Positions 49,064 to 60,002 of a DNA stretch of 64,000 nt are shown in pieces. Every line of letters starts with the position of its first letter. The first letter of the stretch is position 1. Origin of the DNA: Burkholderiales bacterium (GTDB lineage Bacteria > Pseudomonadota > Gammaproteobacteria > Burkholderiales > Usitatibacteraceae); NCBI GenBank assembly GCA_025359985.1, contig JANYDB010000018.1, positions 1-64,000 on the forward strand, given 5' to 3'. The position numbers and the translations under genes were made by a program. Under the pieces are notes generated by a model. The model searched no databases and was not told the origin of the DNA. It saw only the letters and a program-made list of their open reading frames with translations.

Positions 49064-50298
49064 TGCGGCACTAACCACCACGCCGGCGAAACGCAATCGC
49101 GCCTGAAATTGCGTTGTTCAGGTTGCACATGACACCCGCACCCGCGCCAGTACGGCCGGTGAAAAATCCGTCACGGCTTCCAGTGGGATTATTTGGCGTA
49201 CAGCTCGGCGTGCAGCTCAGCAGCAACTGTGCAGGGCGCGGCAACCTGGGGAAGTTGGGTAAAATTGATCTCAAAAATACTACTGGTCAAGATGCCAAGC
49301 GTTCCGAACTGATTGGTGGACGTGGTCGCGGATGCGCGGGTATGGGACACCGTTCCGGTTAATACGTCTGATAAATACGCCGGATAGTCCAAGCCGCCAT
49401 ATGCGAAATGCACACTGGCCGCTGGTTGAAATGCGAAGCCTAATAAATAAAGCTAGATGGATTAACCCAACGGCCAATGGTAACTTGCGAGCTGGCTTGA
49501 GAAGCGCCACCGAGGTTAATCGTTTGCACTTCAACGGCCGTGCCACCTTCAATCGCCAACGACTGTGCGGTTTGAATACCCCGATCAGATTGGTAGTTGC
49601 GCAAGGCCGCACTTTACAGCGTCATATCGGCGGGCAGCGCCTGACTGGGGTATATGCTGCCTGCAATTGAGACTGCAACATCGCGCACGCCCGAAGGATC
49701 AAACGGTGATACCAGCGTATTACCCAAATCAGGCGGCGAAAATACCGGACTGGTGACGCCATTAGCGGCATTACAGGATGCAGCCACCATCACCGGCAAG
49801 GCCGGCTCAATCACCTTAAAGGCGCCTTCGCGATTCGCCCGACCACTACCCGGGTTGCCCGTCATTTTGGCGGAGGCCGAAAGTATGGAAGGCGGCGGCA
49901 GGATCAATACAGGTGTCAGGCCACGCTGCACTTTGACGGTCTGATCCGGCAATGTAGTCAGGCTCGGACCATCGAAGCCGATAATGCACACCACATGGCT
50001 GCCTTGAATGGTGTAATTCAGCGGGGTCGGAACGCCCTTTTCATTTCCATACTCGTTCTTGTTTTCAGCTTCATCGGAATGCTGCAAAATATTACCTGAG
50101 CCGCGTATGCCCGGCATTCGCCCGTGGACGCGAATTGGTGCTCGACATCACCAGCTCGTCAGCCGCACAATCAACCATGCTGTTACTCACCGCCAGCCGG
50201 ATAGCATAGTTGCTCAACACATCCGAAATAAACGTCGTGGTGGAAACAGTGGGGCTGGAGAGAACCGCTTTACTCACCGCAGGGCGACTGAACAGCAC
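49064..50298 (-). pseudogene. Decayed gene for a secreted/beta-rich protein (several frame breaks)
   Basis: Colinear minus-strand fragments: IQTAQSLAIEGGTAVEVQTINLGGASQASSQVTIGRWVNPSSFIY*, HFAYGGLDYPAYLSDVLTGTVSHTRASATTSTNQFGTLGILTSSIFEINF, FDGPSLTTLPDQTVKVQRGLTPVLILPPPS; no single frame spans them. Confidence 0.5.
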
Positions 50299-50499
50299 TC
50301 AGCGATAGGTAAACAGGCTGCCTTAACTATCAGAGAAGGCGTGCTTAGAGATGTCAATATCTTGAACGTGTGATGCCGTGCGGGTGACGCTCACCAGCGT
50401 TTTATGCTATTTAAAATTTATTGCCTAGCGCGGCGTTTGAGTAATTTTAGCTTCAAACTCCGCGCCAGCGCTGGTGTTTTTATTTTTTTATTCGCTGTT

Positions 50500-51090
50500 T
50501 TACTGCTTGATAGCTTCTACCTGAATTAGCAGACGGACGTTATCTGGAATGCCCGGCAAACCGTAGCTGACGTCATATTGGCTTCGGGCAATAGTGGTTT
50601 CAAAATCACCGCCACACACCTCGCGCTTAAGATATGGACTCTGATAGCAACCATAGGAACTAGCCTTGAGCACGACAGGATTGGTTTTGCCGCGGAGCGT
50701 TAATGTGCCGGTAATCGAGGCAACCTTATCGCCGTCAAAAGTGAAGGTGGAGCCAATAAATTTCGCTTCAGGAAATTTTGCGGCGCTAAAAAAATCGTCG
50801 CTACTGAGATGCTTGTCAAATTGCGCAACGCCAGTACTCATGGAGGTCATATCAATGGTGAGCTCGGCTTTGCCTGTCTTGGCGACTTTGTCGAGGGTAA
50901 TCATGCCGGATTTTTTGTCAAAGCGGCCATGGCTGGTGGACGTACCAAAATGCTTCACTTCCCAGGTTACAAAAGTGTGGGTGGGGTCAACCGCGTAGGT
51001 GGCGCTTTCAGCCGAGGCCGTGGTACTGAATGCAATGGCAACGGCAACGGCAAAGCTCGCTAAAAGGAATTTAAGTAAAAAATATTTCAT
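50500..51090 (-). CDS. YceI family periplasmic protein
   Basis: TYAVDPTHTFVTWEVKHFGTSTSHGRFDKKSGMITLD. Confidence 0.94.
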   Translation of the reverse strand: MKYFLLKFLLASFAVAVAIAFSTTASAESATYAVDPTHTFVTWEVKHFGTSTSHGRFDKKSGMITLDKVAKTGKAELTIDMTSMSTGVAQFDKHLSSDDFFSAAKFPEAKFIGSTFTFDGDKVASITGTLTLRGKTNPVVLKASSYGCYQSPYLKREVCGGDFETTIARSQYDVSYGLPGIPDNVRLLIQVEAIKQ

Positions 51091-51130
51091 GTTGGTTTTC
51101 CATCAAAAGTAGAGTGAGGTTGAATAAAAA

Positions 51131-51718
51131 CTAAGGCGCTGCAATTCCGGTTACTACCAATTTGAGATTGACAGTGACTTCATTAGCAACGATAGATACA
51201 TCGTTCCAGTCACCGTCACCAATTTTGAAATCCAGCCTTTTCAAATTAAAGCTGCCGACGACCCAAGTATTATCTTTAGCCTGAATGAGCGTCACCGGCA
51301 CCACAATGTTTTGTGAAATACCCTTGATCACAAGCTTGCCCGCGAACTCAAATTTTCCATTACTCAATGCGCCCAACGCCTTCACGCTGGTTGATGTAAA
51401 GCTCGCGGTCGGCATTTTGAACGAATTAAACCAGCCCGGTTTTTTTAGCTCGGTTTCTGTTTCTGGATTGCCAATATCCGTACTGAGCAAATCTACGGTA
51501 AAGCTGACTTTGCTGAGCTCGGGCTTCTTCGGATCGAACACGATTTGCGCATCGAATTTTTTAAAACTGCCGCTTACGGGCACGCCCATCTGGCGGCTGG
51601 TAAAACTAATTTCGCTTTGTGCCGGCATAAGTTTTTGCTGCGCGCCGGCACTGCTTGCAACACTGATGCTCGCAGCCAGCAATGCCGGGATCGTCAGACC
51701 TAAAAAATGTTTTTTCAT
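51131..51718 (-). CDS. YceI family periplasmic protein (second paralogue)
   Basis: LMPAQSEISFTSRQMGVPVSGSFKKFDAQIVFDPKKPELSKVSFTVD. Confidence 0.93.
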   Translation of the reverse strand: MKKHFLGLTIPALLAASISVASSAGAQQKLMPAQSEISFTSRQMGVPVSGSFKKFDAQIVFDPKKPELSKVSFTVDLLSTDIGNPETETELKKPGWFNSFKMPTASFTSTSVKALGALSNGKFEFAGKLVIKGISQNIVVPVTLIQAKDNTWVVGSFNLKRLDFKIGDGDWNDVSIVANEVTVNLKLVVTGIAAP

Positions 51719-51732
51719 GATGCTCACCCTGG

Positions 51733-52302
51733 TTAATGCAGCTTGGTAGTTGGACCCGAGAAAGCTGGCAACATGCGCTGCAACACATCGTCACGCTCAA
51801 TAAAGTGATGTTTCAACGCAGCCGCAGTATGCACCACTACCAGAGCGGCAAGAGTGTAAGCCGTGATCCAGTGGAACGGCTTGAGAAATTCTGCTAGCTC
51901 GCGATTTTTTAAGACCAGATCGGGCAGTGGCAATACCCCAAACCAAACAATTGAAAAACCTGCAGCTGAGCTGTATGCCCACCCCGTCAGTGGAACAGCA
52001 AAAAATAACACATAAAGAAAAATGTGAGTCATGTTCGATGCCCCTTTTTGCCATGCAGGCATAGTGGCAGGTAACGCAGGCGCTGGCCTGTGAAAGCGCC
52101 ACAACAAGCGCAATGCTGACAACACCAAAATAACGACTCCGGCCCATTTATGCCAGTTATAAAGCTTCAAACGCTGCGGCGAAAACGGCTGATCAACCAT
52201 GTAAAGCCCAACACTGAACGAAACTACAATCATCAGCGCCAATAACCAGTGGAAGACTTTGGCTATGCCCGTGTAGGTACTGTTGATTTGCGCCACTTTC
52301 AT
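51733..52302 (-). CDS. Cytochrome b561 family protein
   Basis: YTGIAKVFHWLLALMIVVSFSVGLYM...LYNWHKWAGVVIL; HHFIERDDVLQRMLP. Confidence 0.94.
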   Translation of the reverse strand: MKVAQINSTYTGIAKVFHWLLALMIVVSFSVGLYMVDQPFSPQRLKLYNWHKWAGVVILVLSALRLLWRFHRPAPALPATMPAWQKGASNMTHIFLYVLFFAVPLTGWAYSSAAGFSIVWFGVLPLPDLVLKNRELAEFLKPFHWITAYTLAALVVVHTAAALKHHFIERDDVLQRMLPAFSGPTTKLH

Positions 52303-52523
52303 ACTCCTTTCCTGGTTTAGTGCTCACGTTTTATCATGCCATCTCGGCCAGATTGCCTATTGAGCCACGTCCCTATTCTTTCTTAACTTTGCGAATTTGC
52401 TTGACCGTATTCATTACAAACAGGCCATGCAAGAGTAACGGATCTTTAGCTAATTTTGTCTATGGTTCTCATTCGTGCTCCCCAGTTTGCATCCGAAAAA
52501 TAGCTAGTGCATTACGGACAACT

Positions 52524-53222
52524 CTAAGCTAAATCGAACACCAGCACCTCGGCTTGAATACCTTGCGCAATTTTTATATCAGCTACCTCAGTTAATTTTA
52601 GAGCATCACCGGCATTCAGTGCACGGTCGTTCACCGTCACGCTGCCGCGTGCAACATGAATATAGGCACGTCGACCGCTGGCAATAGTCAGGGTGGCCGA
52701 CTCATCACCATCAAACAAACCCGCATAAATTTTTGCGTCGGCATGAATTTTTACCGCGCCCTCTCGCGCATCGGCTGCTGCCACTAAGCGTAATTTGCCG
52801 CGCTTCTCGGCCTCGGTAAAATGTTTTTCTTCATACGATGGCGCAATACCGAGCTGCTCCGGCTGAATCCAGATTTGCAAAAAATGTGTGGCTTGATTTT
52901 TTTCGTGATTGAATTCACTGTGCTCAACGCCGGTGCCCGCGCTCATGCGCTGCACATCGCCCGGACGAATGGATGAGCCATTACCCATATTGTCCCGATG
53001 CGCCAAAGCGCCTTCAAGCACATAGCTAATAATTTCCATGTCGCGATGCCCATGCGTGCCAAAACCCATACCGGCAGCGACACGGTCTTCATTAATTACG
53101 CGCAGTGAACCAAAATTTACATACTTGGGATCGTAGTAATCGGCAAAAGAAAAACTGTGAAAGCTTTTGAGCCACCCATGATCGGCATAACCACGCTCCT
53201 GAGATTTTCTTAATTCAATCAT
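52524..53222 (-). CDS. Pirin family protein
   Basis: RGYADHGWLKSFHSFSFADYYDPKYVNFGSLRVINEDRVAAGMGFGTHGHRDMEIISYVLEGALAHRD. Confidence 0.96.
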   Translation of the reverse strand: MIELRKSQERGYADHGWLKSFHSFSFADYYDPKYVNFGSLRVINEDRVAAGMGFGTHGHRDMEIISYVLEGALAHRDNMGNGSSIRPGDVQRMSAGTGVEHSEFNHEKNQATHFLQIWIQPEQLGIAPSYEEKHFTEAEKRGKLRLVAAADAREGAVKIHADAKIYAGLFDGDESATLTIASGRRAYIHVARGSVTVNDRALNAGDALKLTEVADIKIAQGIQAEVLVFDLA

Positions 53223-53380
53223 TTTGACCTTCTTTCATGACGCCTTAAATGGCGACATCGATATGTTGTGCTTGCGGCACCAGATTCACAAGCGGATAAT
53301 TTTCACAAGATTGTTCGAAATAATTGAATATTATTGGATTTTGCTAAACACTCATGCGCATATTTTTACTACAAAACCCC

Positions 53381-53802
53381 ATGCGACTTTCAATGGATGC
53401 CTTGCAAGTATTGGACTCGATAGACCGCAAAGGTTCATTCGCGGCAACCGCTCAGATGTGTTTACCGTGCCCACCATGCAGATGAAAATTGATGCGCATA
53501 TTGCCGGACTCGGCGTGGGCTATCTGCCTGAAAATCGTGCGGCGGCGGCAGTCGCGGCAGGACAATTACAGATTTTGCAAGTCGCCAATCTCAAAGCTGA
53601 TGGCGATCTTTACGCAGTGTGGAAGCCGAATCGAACCGGCAAAGCACTGCGCTGGTTTGCGAAAGCGCTGGCTCAACCCGATGTACTAACAACGCTGATG
53701 CGAGATACGCCAGTGATCCATCATCGTGGGTCGGCTCAAAGTGCAGATAATGCCGCTGGCAAAATAAAGTGGCCGGTCTTATCGGCTAAAAAAATAAAAT
53801 GA
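53381..53802 (+). pseudogene. LysR-family regulator with large internal deletion and frame change
   Basis: N-term MRLSMDALQVLDSIDRKGSFAATAQM (HTH start) joined near 53455 to out-of-frame C-term DVFTVPTMQMKIDAHIAGLGVGYLPENRAAAAVAAGQLQILQVANLKADGDLYAVWKPNRTGKALRWFAKALAQ. Confidence 0.85.
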
Positions 53803-54080
53803 CGCTGAATAGCCGCAATGGGAATCGGTGCATAAACATGCGGAAAATCTTCGCCGCGCCCAGCAGCATTTTCGCGTTGCACATTTTCGCCCAACATCAT
53901 GTCATCAATTTCCAGCAGCAACAGGCCGACTTTACCGCCATAGTATTTTGTCGCAGTGCGCAAAACTTGATGTTTTTCCGAGCAATGAATAAAGCCTTCC
54001 AGTGCCAGATCAGCACTGGCAAACTGCCCGGAACGCAAAGCCTGAAGCCAATCCGGGGATTCGGTGATGCGATAAATCAT
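53736..54080 (-). CDS. DUF952 domain-containing protein
   Basis: MIYRITESPDWLQALRSGQFASADLALEGFIHCSEKHQVLRTATKYYGGKVGLLLLEID. Confidence 0.88.
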   Translation of the reverse strand: MIYRITESPDWLQALRSGQFASADLALEGFIHCSEKHQVLRTATKYYGGKVGLLLLEIDDMMLGENVQRENAAGRGEDFPHVYAPIPIAAIQRHFIFLADKTGHFILPAALSAL

Positions 54081-54129
54081 AGGTTGCTTCCAAATTATTT
54101 TAAGGTGCATAAAAAATGCGTCATACGCG

Positions 54130-55104
54130 ATGCAGACTAGTATGAGCTCTACACCTTCCTCTTCACCTGCCCCTATCGGGCGTTTTGCGCCCTCCCCCAC
54201 TGGCCCGCTGCATTTAGGCTCACTGGTGGCGGCACTTGCTAGTTATCTCGATGCGAAATCTCAGCAGGGCGCGTGGCTGGTACGTATGGAGGATGTTGAC
54301 GAAACCCGCTGCAAGCCTGAATTTGCGGAGGTTATTTTACGCACGCTAACCGCCTTTGGCTTGCAGTGGGATGGTGAAGTGATGCTGCAATCGCAGCGCA
54401 AACCGGCCTACGCACAAGCACTGGCGCGGCTCTCTACGCAGGCGCATACCTATGGCTGTGTTTGTTCACGTAAAGAAATAGCTGATTCTGCCGAATCCGG
54501 AATCGAAGGCCCGGTATATCCTGGCACCTGCCGTCATCGGCGAATCGGGCGCGCGGAATATGGTGGACAGGTTCGAAATATTGCCCCTGCAGAAGCCATC
54601 CGCGTACTGACCCACAACGAGCCGATTATTTTTATAGACGATGTTCAAGGCGAATGCAGCCAGCGCGTTGAATCGCAAATCGGTGATTTTATTATCCGGC
54701 GTCGCGATGCATTATTTGCCTACCAACTTGCCGTCGTGGTTGATGATGCCGCACAGGGCGTGACCCGAGTCGTGCGCGGCGCTGATTTAATCGACTCCAC
54801 CGCTCGCCAGATTCATCTGCAGCAATTATTGGGAATAGTGACGCCATGCTATTTGCATATCCCCGTGATGACGACAATTGCCGGGCAGAAGCTGTCCAAA
54901 CAATCATTAGCAGAGGGCGTGGCCAGCCTGACCGCTGGTGGCGCAGTTGAAGCAGTTAACCGCGTCTTGATCCAAGCGCTTACCTTTTTAGGTCAAAGCA
55001 CGGTGTCGCTCAATGAAAGCATGCCGGTTGCAAGCCTGCTTAAACGCGCGGCCAGCCAGTGGCAAATTACGCAAATTCCCGCTGCACGGGCCTTACCTTT
55101 ATGA
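54130..55104 (+). CDS. gluQ: Glutamyl-Q tRNA(Asp) synthetase
   Basis: GRFAPSPTGPLHLGSLVAALASYLDAKSQQGAWLVRMEDVDETRC; truncated GlxRS length (324 aa). Confidence 0.95.
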   Translation: MQTSMSSTPSSSPAPIGRFAPSPTGPLHLGSLVAALASYLDAKSQQGAWLVRMEDVDETRCKPEFAEVILRTLTAFGLQWDGEVMLQSQRKPAYAQALARLSTQAHTYGCVCSRKEIADSAESGIEGPVYPGTCRHRRIGRAEYGGQVRNIAPAEAIRVLTHNEPIIFIDDVQGECSQRVESQIGDFIIRRRDALFAYQLAVVVDDAAQGVTRVVRGADLIDSTARQIHLQQLLGIVTPCYLHIPVMTTIAGQKLSKQSLAEGVASLTAGGAVEAVNRVLIQALTFLGQSTVSLNESMPVASLLKRAASQWQITQIPAARALPL

Positions 55105-55267
55105 TGCAGTGGGCTGATTTGGCCACTTATGGGTAATCCATCGCCTGAAAAATCCCGCTGGTGAATCTGTTTATGCATTTCATCGCATCCAAGTAGCGAT
55201 TCATCACACGGCCTCGCATACTCGGATTATTCCATTCTGTTTAAATAATATTTCATAAAAGCCCCTC

Positions 55268-56521
55268 ATGACTCCTCCTCAAGCCCCATCAGAAAAAAAA
55301 TCACTACGCGCTAATCCCGCCAAACGCCGTGGCTGGGCAAAATGGTCGGTGGTTGCAATCACCTTGGTAACCATCGTGGCAGGACTTGTGGTATGGAAAG
55401 CCAGCTCTGCCAGCAAGGTAGAAAAGAAACCAGATGATGACAAAACTTTCGAATTCGCCAGAACCGATATTGCCGTCGTCCAGCCGCAGAATTTGGGTTT
55501 GGTCATTGCGGTCTCGGGCTCAGTTCGACCGGTGCTGCAGGCAATGATTAAATCGAAAGTGGCCGGCGAAATAGCTCGCCTGTATGTGCGCGAAGGAGAA
55601 AGCGTGACAGCGGGCCAGGTGCTGGTTTCAATTGATACCGCTGATTTGAAAGCCCGCAATGATGCGCAGCGCGCCATGGCCGCCGAAGCCAAAGCGCGTC
55701 TTGACCTGGCCACGAAAAACGAAGCCAACAATCGCGCCCTGCTGGCCAAGAATTTTATCTCGCAAAATGCCTTTGACAGCGCGGCCAACAGTATGCAGAT
55801 TGCCGAAGCGAATCATCAATCTGCGCTCGCGCAATCCGCTATTACCCAACGCGCGCTGGCCGACGCACAAATCCGTGCGCCGTTTGCCGGCATTATTTCC
55901 AAACGCGCCGTGAATGTGGGCGAAAAAATTACCGCCGATGCGCCCATCATGCAAATTGTGGATCTCTCCAAAATGGAACTCGAAGCCCCCGTTCCCGTCG
56001 GTAATATTCCCAGCGTAAAAGTGGGACAGGAAATTGCCTTGAAAGTGGATGGCTTCAGCGAGCGTGAATTCAAAGGCAAGGTGGAACGTATCAACCCGGC
56101 GGCAGAAGCAGGCTCGCGCTCCATTTCCATTTTTGTCACGCTACCGAATGCAGACGGCGCATTAAAAGGCGGCATGTTTGCAAACGGCACGCTGGCTGCA
56201 GTCGGACGCAGCGCAGTGGCTACATTACCGATTGTGTCTCTCGTCGAAGAAGGCGGTCAGACATTTGTTTATGCCATTAAAAGCGGTTTGATTGAACGCA
56301 AACCGGTCACGATTGGCGCCAAAAATATTGAGCTTGGCTTAGCCGAGATTCGTAGTGGTATCGAGGTTGGCGCCGAGGTGGTCGCCGTCAAGGCCGATGG
56401 CCTCAAGCATGGCTCAAAAGCGATGGTAGCCTCACGTGCTGTGTTGTCACCCGTGACGCCAGCGGCGGCGCAACCCGTCAAACCTGATGCCAGCGCAGCT
56501 AAAACCCCTGTAAAAAGTTGA
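55268..56521 (+). CDS. RND efflux periplasmic adaptor subunit (HlyD/MFP)
   Basis: VSGSVRPVLQAMIKSKVAGEIARLYVREGESVTAGQVLVSIDTADL; DAQIRAPFAGIISKRAVNVGEKI. Confidence 0.94.
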   Translation: MTPPQAPSEKKSLRANPAKRRGWAKWSVVAITLVTIVAGLVVWKASSASKVEKKPDDDKTFEFARTDIAVVQPQNLGLVIAVSGSVRPVLQAMIKSKVAGEIARLYVREGESVTAGQVLVSIDTADLKARNDAQRAMAAEAKARLDLATKNEANNRALLAKNFISQNAFDSAANSMQIAEANHQSALAQSAITQRALADAQIRAPFAGIISKRAVNVGEKITADAPIMQIVDLSKMELEAPVPVGNIPSVKVGQEIALKVDGFSEREFKGKVERINPAAEAGSRSISIFVTLPNADGALKGGMFANGTLAAVGRSAVATLPIVSLVEEGGQTFVYAIKSGLIERKPVTIGAKNIELGLAEIRSGIEVGAEVVAVKADGLKHGSKAMVASRAVLSPVTPAAAQPVKPDASAAKTPVKS

Positions 56522-56631
56522 TTAATTTTACGGTCCTGCTGACGGCTTACATGCGCCGACAGCACTTTTTTTCTATCTGTCGCTTATTTGACATCCATCA
56601 TTCGTCTATCTAAATATCGCCGGGGCAAACC

Positions 56632-59600
56632 ATGCAAATAACTAAAATTAGCGTCAACAATCCGGTGTTTGCCACCATGATGATGGTCGCCATTATGGTG
56701 TTGGGTTTATTTTCATATCAACGCTTGTCGGTCGAGCAGATGCCGGATATTTCATTCCCGTTTGTCTCGATCGCCACCTCTTATCCAGGTGCATCATCTG
56801 AAGCAGTCATGCAGGATGTGAGCCGCCCGATTGAAGAAGCGGTCAACACGGTACAAGGCGTCAAAAATATCCGCTCGTTTTCACGTGAAGGGTTTTCACG
56901 GGTCTCCGTTGAGTTTCAACTGAATATTGATCCTAAATCAGCTGTTCAGGATGTGCGTGACAAGGTTGCAGGCGTACGCCGCAATTTCAATAAAGAAGTG
57001 GGCGAGCCTACAGTGACGCGCGCTGACAATGATAATGATCAGCCGATCATGCAAATTTCCATCGAAAGCCCGGCGCGCTCATTGCGCGAGCTATCAGATT
57101 TAACCGATCAGCTGGTGGTAAAACGTTTGCAGGGCGCTGAAGGCGTTGGCGCAATTGATATTTCCGGCCAGGTGCAGCGCGAGATGGCGATTCAGCTTAA
57201 CCCGGACAAAATGGCAGCTTATGGCATCAGCGTGGATCAGGTGGTCGGGCAGATACGCGCACAAAACCAGAATCAGGCAGCGGGGTTTTTAACCGGTGAT
57301 CGCACCGAGCGTCTGGTACGGGTACAAGGCAAATTTAAAAACGCCGCCGATTTCGAACGACTTATTATTTCGCGCCGTGGTGGTAGCAGTGTTGGCCTTG
57401 GCGGTATCAGCGACAGCGGCGGCGCGCCCATTACGCTCGGCATGATCGCGAGCGTGCGTGATACCGAACGTGAAGAAACCGGTTTAGCCACCCAAGACGG
57501 TAAACGCGGCCTGCTGGTAGAAATTCGTAAGACGCGTGGCGCCAACGCGATTGATGCTGCCGCTTCGATACGCGCCAATATCCAGAAACTGAAAGCATCA
57601 CTGCCACCTGATTTCAAAATTTCAATTACCAATGATGAATCAGAATTTATCAAGCAAGGTGTCGATAACGTGAAGCACACCATCCTCGAAGGTGCGTTGC
57701 TGACGGTGATCATCGTGTTTTTGTTTTTGCACTCATGGCGCTCCACCGTGATTACCGGCCTTACGCTGCCAATTTCGGTGCTCGCAACCTTTGTGGCACT
57801 TTATGCGATGGGTTTCACCATCAACTTCATGACCTTGATGGCGCTGTCTTTATCGATCGGCATTTTAATTGATGATGCGATCGTGGTGCGCGAAAATATT
57901 GTGCGTCATCTGGCGATGGGGAAAAGTCATTATCAGGCTTCGCTGGATGCCACTCAGGAAATTGGCATCGCAGTCATGGCCACGACTTTTTGTATTGTCG
58001 CGGTCTTTTTGCCGGTCGCCTTTATGGGCGGCATTATCGGCAAATTCTTTTTGCAGTTTGGTCTCGCGGTGAGCGTGGCGGTGCTGGTATCACTGTTTGT
58101 ATCGTTCACGCTGGACCCGATGCTGTCGGCGGTGTGGCATGACTCACCATCACGTTTAAACCAGTTAAAGCCGATCGCCTGGCTGCTCGCTAAGCAGGAT
58201 ATTTATATGATCTGGCTGCATGATAAATATGATGCGGCGCTGCGCTGGGCGCTGGCACCTGACTATCGCCGCACCTGGATCCCCAAGCTGACGATTTTTC
58301 GTTATATTTTTTCAGGTTTTAAGCGCGATTATTTCAAGCTCGACCGGTTCACGATTCGCAATCGCGGCATTGTCTTGTGGGTCGCAGCACTGACTTTTTT
58401 TGCCAGTTTTCTATTGGTGCCCGCAGGCGAATTTGTTCCCGAAACCGATAACAACTGGGCCAACGCATCAGTTGAAACACCGGTGGGATCATCGATTAAC
58501 TACACCATGGACAAGGCTGAGCAGGTTGAAAATGCGTTACGGGAATTTCCTGAAATTAAACGCATCACCCGCAATGTATCCAAAACTCAGGCATGGTTTG
58601 GCCTTGAATTAGTCGAAAAAGAAAAACGCAAGCGTAGTAAAAAGCAGCTTGATGATGCGATCCGTGCGCGGCTGTCTTCAATTGCCGGATTGGCGATCCG
58701 GGTAGGTTGGAATAGGCCGATACAGGTGTACGTGATGGGCCCCGAAATTGGGGAATTAAATCGCATCTCGCAAGAGTTGGTCGCCAAAATAAAAGCCATT
58801 CCCGGCACCGTCGATGTCGAGTCATCCTACAAACCGACCAGCCCCACGCTCGATATTATTGTCAATCGCGAGTTGGCAAGTGACCTGGGCGTATCCATGG
58901 CCTCGGTCGTGAGCACTACGCGGGCCATGATTGCGGGCGAAGACGCAGGCCAATGGGAAGGCCCTGACGGCGAAAATCATCAGGTACTGGTACGCCTGCC
59001 GCGTAGTGACCGCACCGCAGTAGCTGATCTCGATAAACTTTTTGTGCCAACATCCGCGCTGAACGCGGACGGCAGCCCACGCATGGTGCCACTGCGCCAA
59101 GTCGCAGATTTCAAACCGGCATTCGCGGAACGGCAGATCGAGCGCCGTAATTTGCAGCGCCTCATTCAGGTGTTTTCCGGCGTCGCCGCCACCCATACCG
59201 AAGGCCAGATATCAGATGAAGTACAAAAAGTACTTAAGACCATCAAGCTGCCACCGGGCTATCTATTTCAAAGCGGTGGCTCATCCCAGGATATGGCTGA
59301 ATCCATGGGCTATGCTGGGGCGGCGTTAGGGCTGGCCGTGATCTTTATTTACCTGATTCTTGCGTCGCAGTTTGGCAGTTTCCTGCAGCCCATTGCGATC
59401 ATGGCGTCACTACCGTTGTCGCTGATCGGAGTATTTATTGCGTTGCGACTATTCGGAACCACCTTAAATTTATTCTCCATCATTGGCTTCATCATGCTGA
59501 TGGGGCTCGTCACAAAAAATGCAATTTTACTGGTCGACTTTACCAATCACAGCCGACGTGAGGGTATGCCGCGTGATGCCGCTATCCTCGCCGCAGGGCA

Positions 59601-59907
59601 GGTTCGCCTGCGCCCGATTCTAATGACAACCACGGCGATGATCGGCGGCATGTTGCCCCTGGCTCTCGCCTTTGGCGCGGGCTCCGAACAACAATCGCCG
59701 ATGGCGCATGCCGTGATCGGCGGGATTATTACCTCCACTATCATGACGCTGGTGGTAGTGCCTGTGCTCTACACCTATTTTGATACTTGGGGCGAAAAGG
59801 TGACGGTGTGGTTCAAGCGCGGCACACCCGCCGCAGCGCATGCATCGGCACGCTTGGCTGGCGGCGGATCGATTGAGGCGTTACCTGCGGCAAAGCAGGA
59901 GGATTAA
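56632..59907 (+). CDS. RND efflux transporter permease (AcrB/MexF-like)
   Basis: ISVNNPVFATMMMVAIMVLGLFSYQRLSVEQMPDISFPFVSIATSYPGAS; 1091 aa with RND TM signatures. Confidence 0.97.
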   Translation: MQITKISVNNPVFATMMMVAIMVLGLFSYQRLSVEQMPDISFPFVSIATSYPGASSEAVMQDVSRPIEEAVNTVQGVKNIRSFSREGFSRVSVEFQLNIDPKSAVQDVRDKVAGVRRNFNKEVGEPTVTRADNDNDQPIMQISIESPARSLRELSDLTDQLVVKRLQGAEGVGAIDISGQVQREMAIQLNPDKMAAYGISVDQVVGQIRAQNQNQAAGFLTGDRTERLVRVQGKFKNAADFERLIISRRGGSSVGLGGISDSGGAPITLGMIASVRDTEREETGLATQDGKRGLLVEIRKTRGANAIDAAASIRANIQKLKASLPPDFKISITNDESEFIKQGVDNVKHTILEGALLTVIIVFLFLHSWRSTVITGLTLPISVLATFVALYAMGFTINFMTLMALSLSIGILIDDAIVVRENIVRHLAMGKSHYQASLDATQEIGIAVMATTFCIVAVFLPVAFMGGIIGKFFLQFGLAVSVAVLVSLFVSFTLDPMLSAVWHDSPSRLNQLKPIAWLLAKQDIYMIWLHDKYDAALRWALAPDYRRTWIPKLTIFRYIFSGFKRDYFKLDRFTIRNRGIVLWVAALTFFASFLLVPAGEFVPETDNNWANASVETPVGSSINYTMDKAEQVENALREFPEIKRITRNVSKTQAWFGLELVEKEKRKRSKKQLDDAIRARLSSIAGLAIRVGWNRPIQVYVMGPEIGELNRISQELVAKIKAIPGTVDVESSYKPTSPTLDIIVNRELASDLGVSMASVVSTTRAMIAGEDAGQWEGPDGENHQVLVRLPRSDRTAVADLDKLFVPTSALNADGSPRMVPLRQVADFKPAFAERQIERRNLQRLIQVFSGVAATHTEGQISDEVQKVLKTIKLPPGYLFQSGGSSQDMAESMGYAGAALGLAVIFIYLILASQFGSFLQPIAIMASLPLSLIGVFIALRLFGTTLNLFSIIGFIMLMGLVTKNAILLVDFTNHSRREGMPRDAAILAAGQVRLRPILMTTTAMIGGMLPLALAFGAGSEQQSPMAHAVIGGIITSTIMTLVVVPVLYTYFDTWGEKVTVWFKRGTPAAAHASARLAGGGSIEALPAAKQED

Positions 59908-60002
59908 GCGGCATTGTTAAGTATGCATATTCAAGAGCGCATACGTAAATGCATCATGGTAGATAAACGATCAACATTGGCCGCGACTAAAAAATTTACC
60001 CT

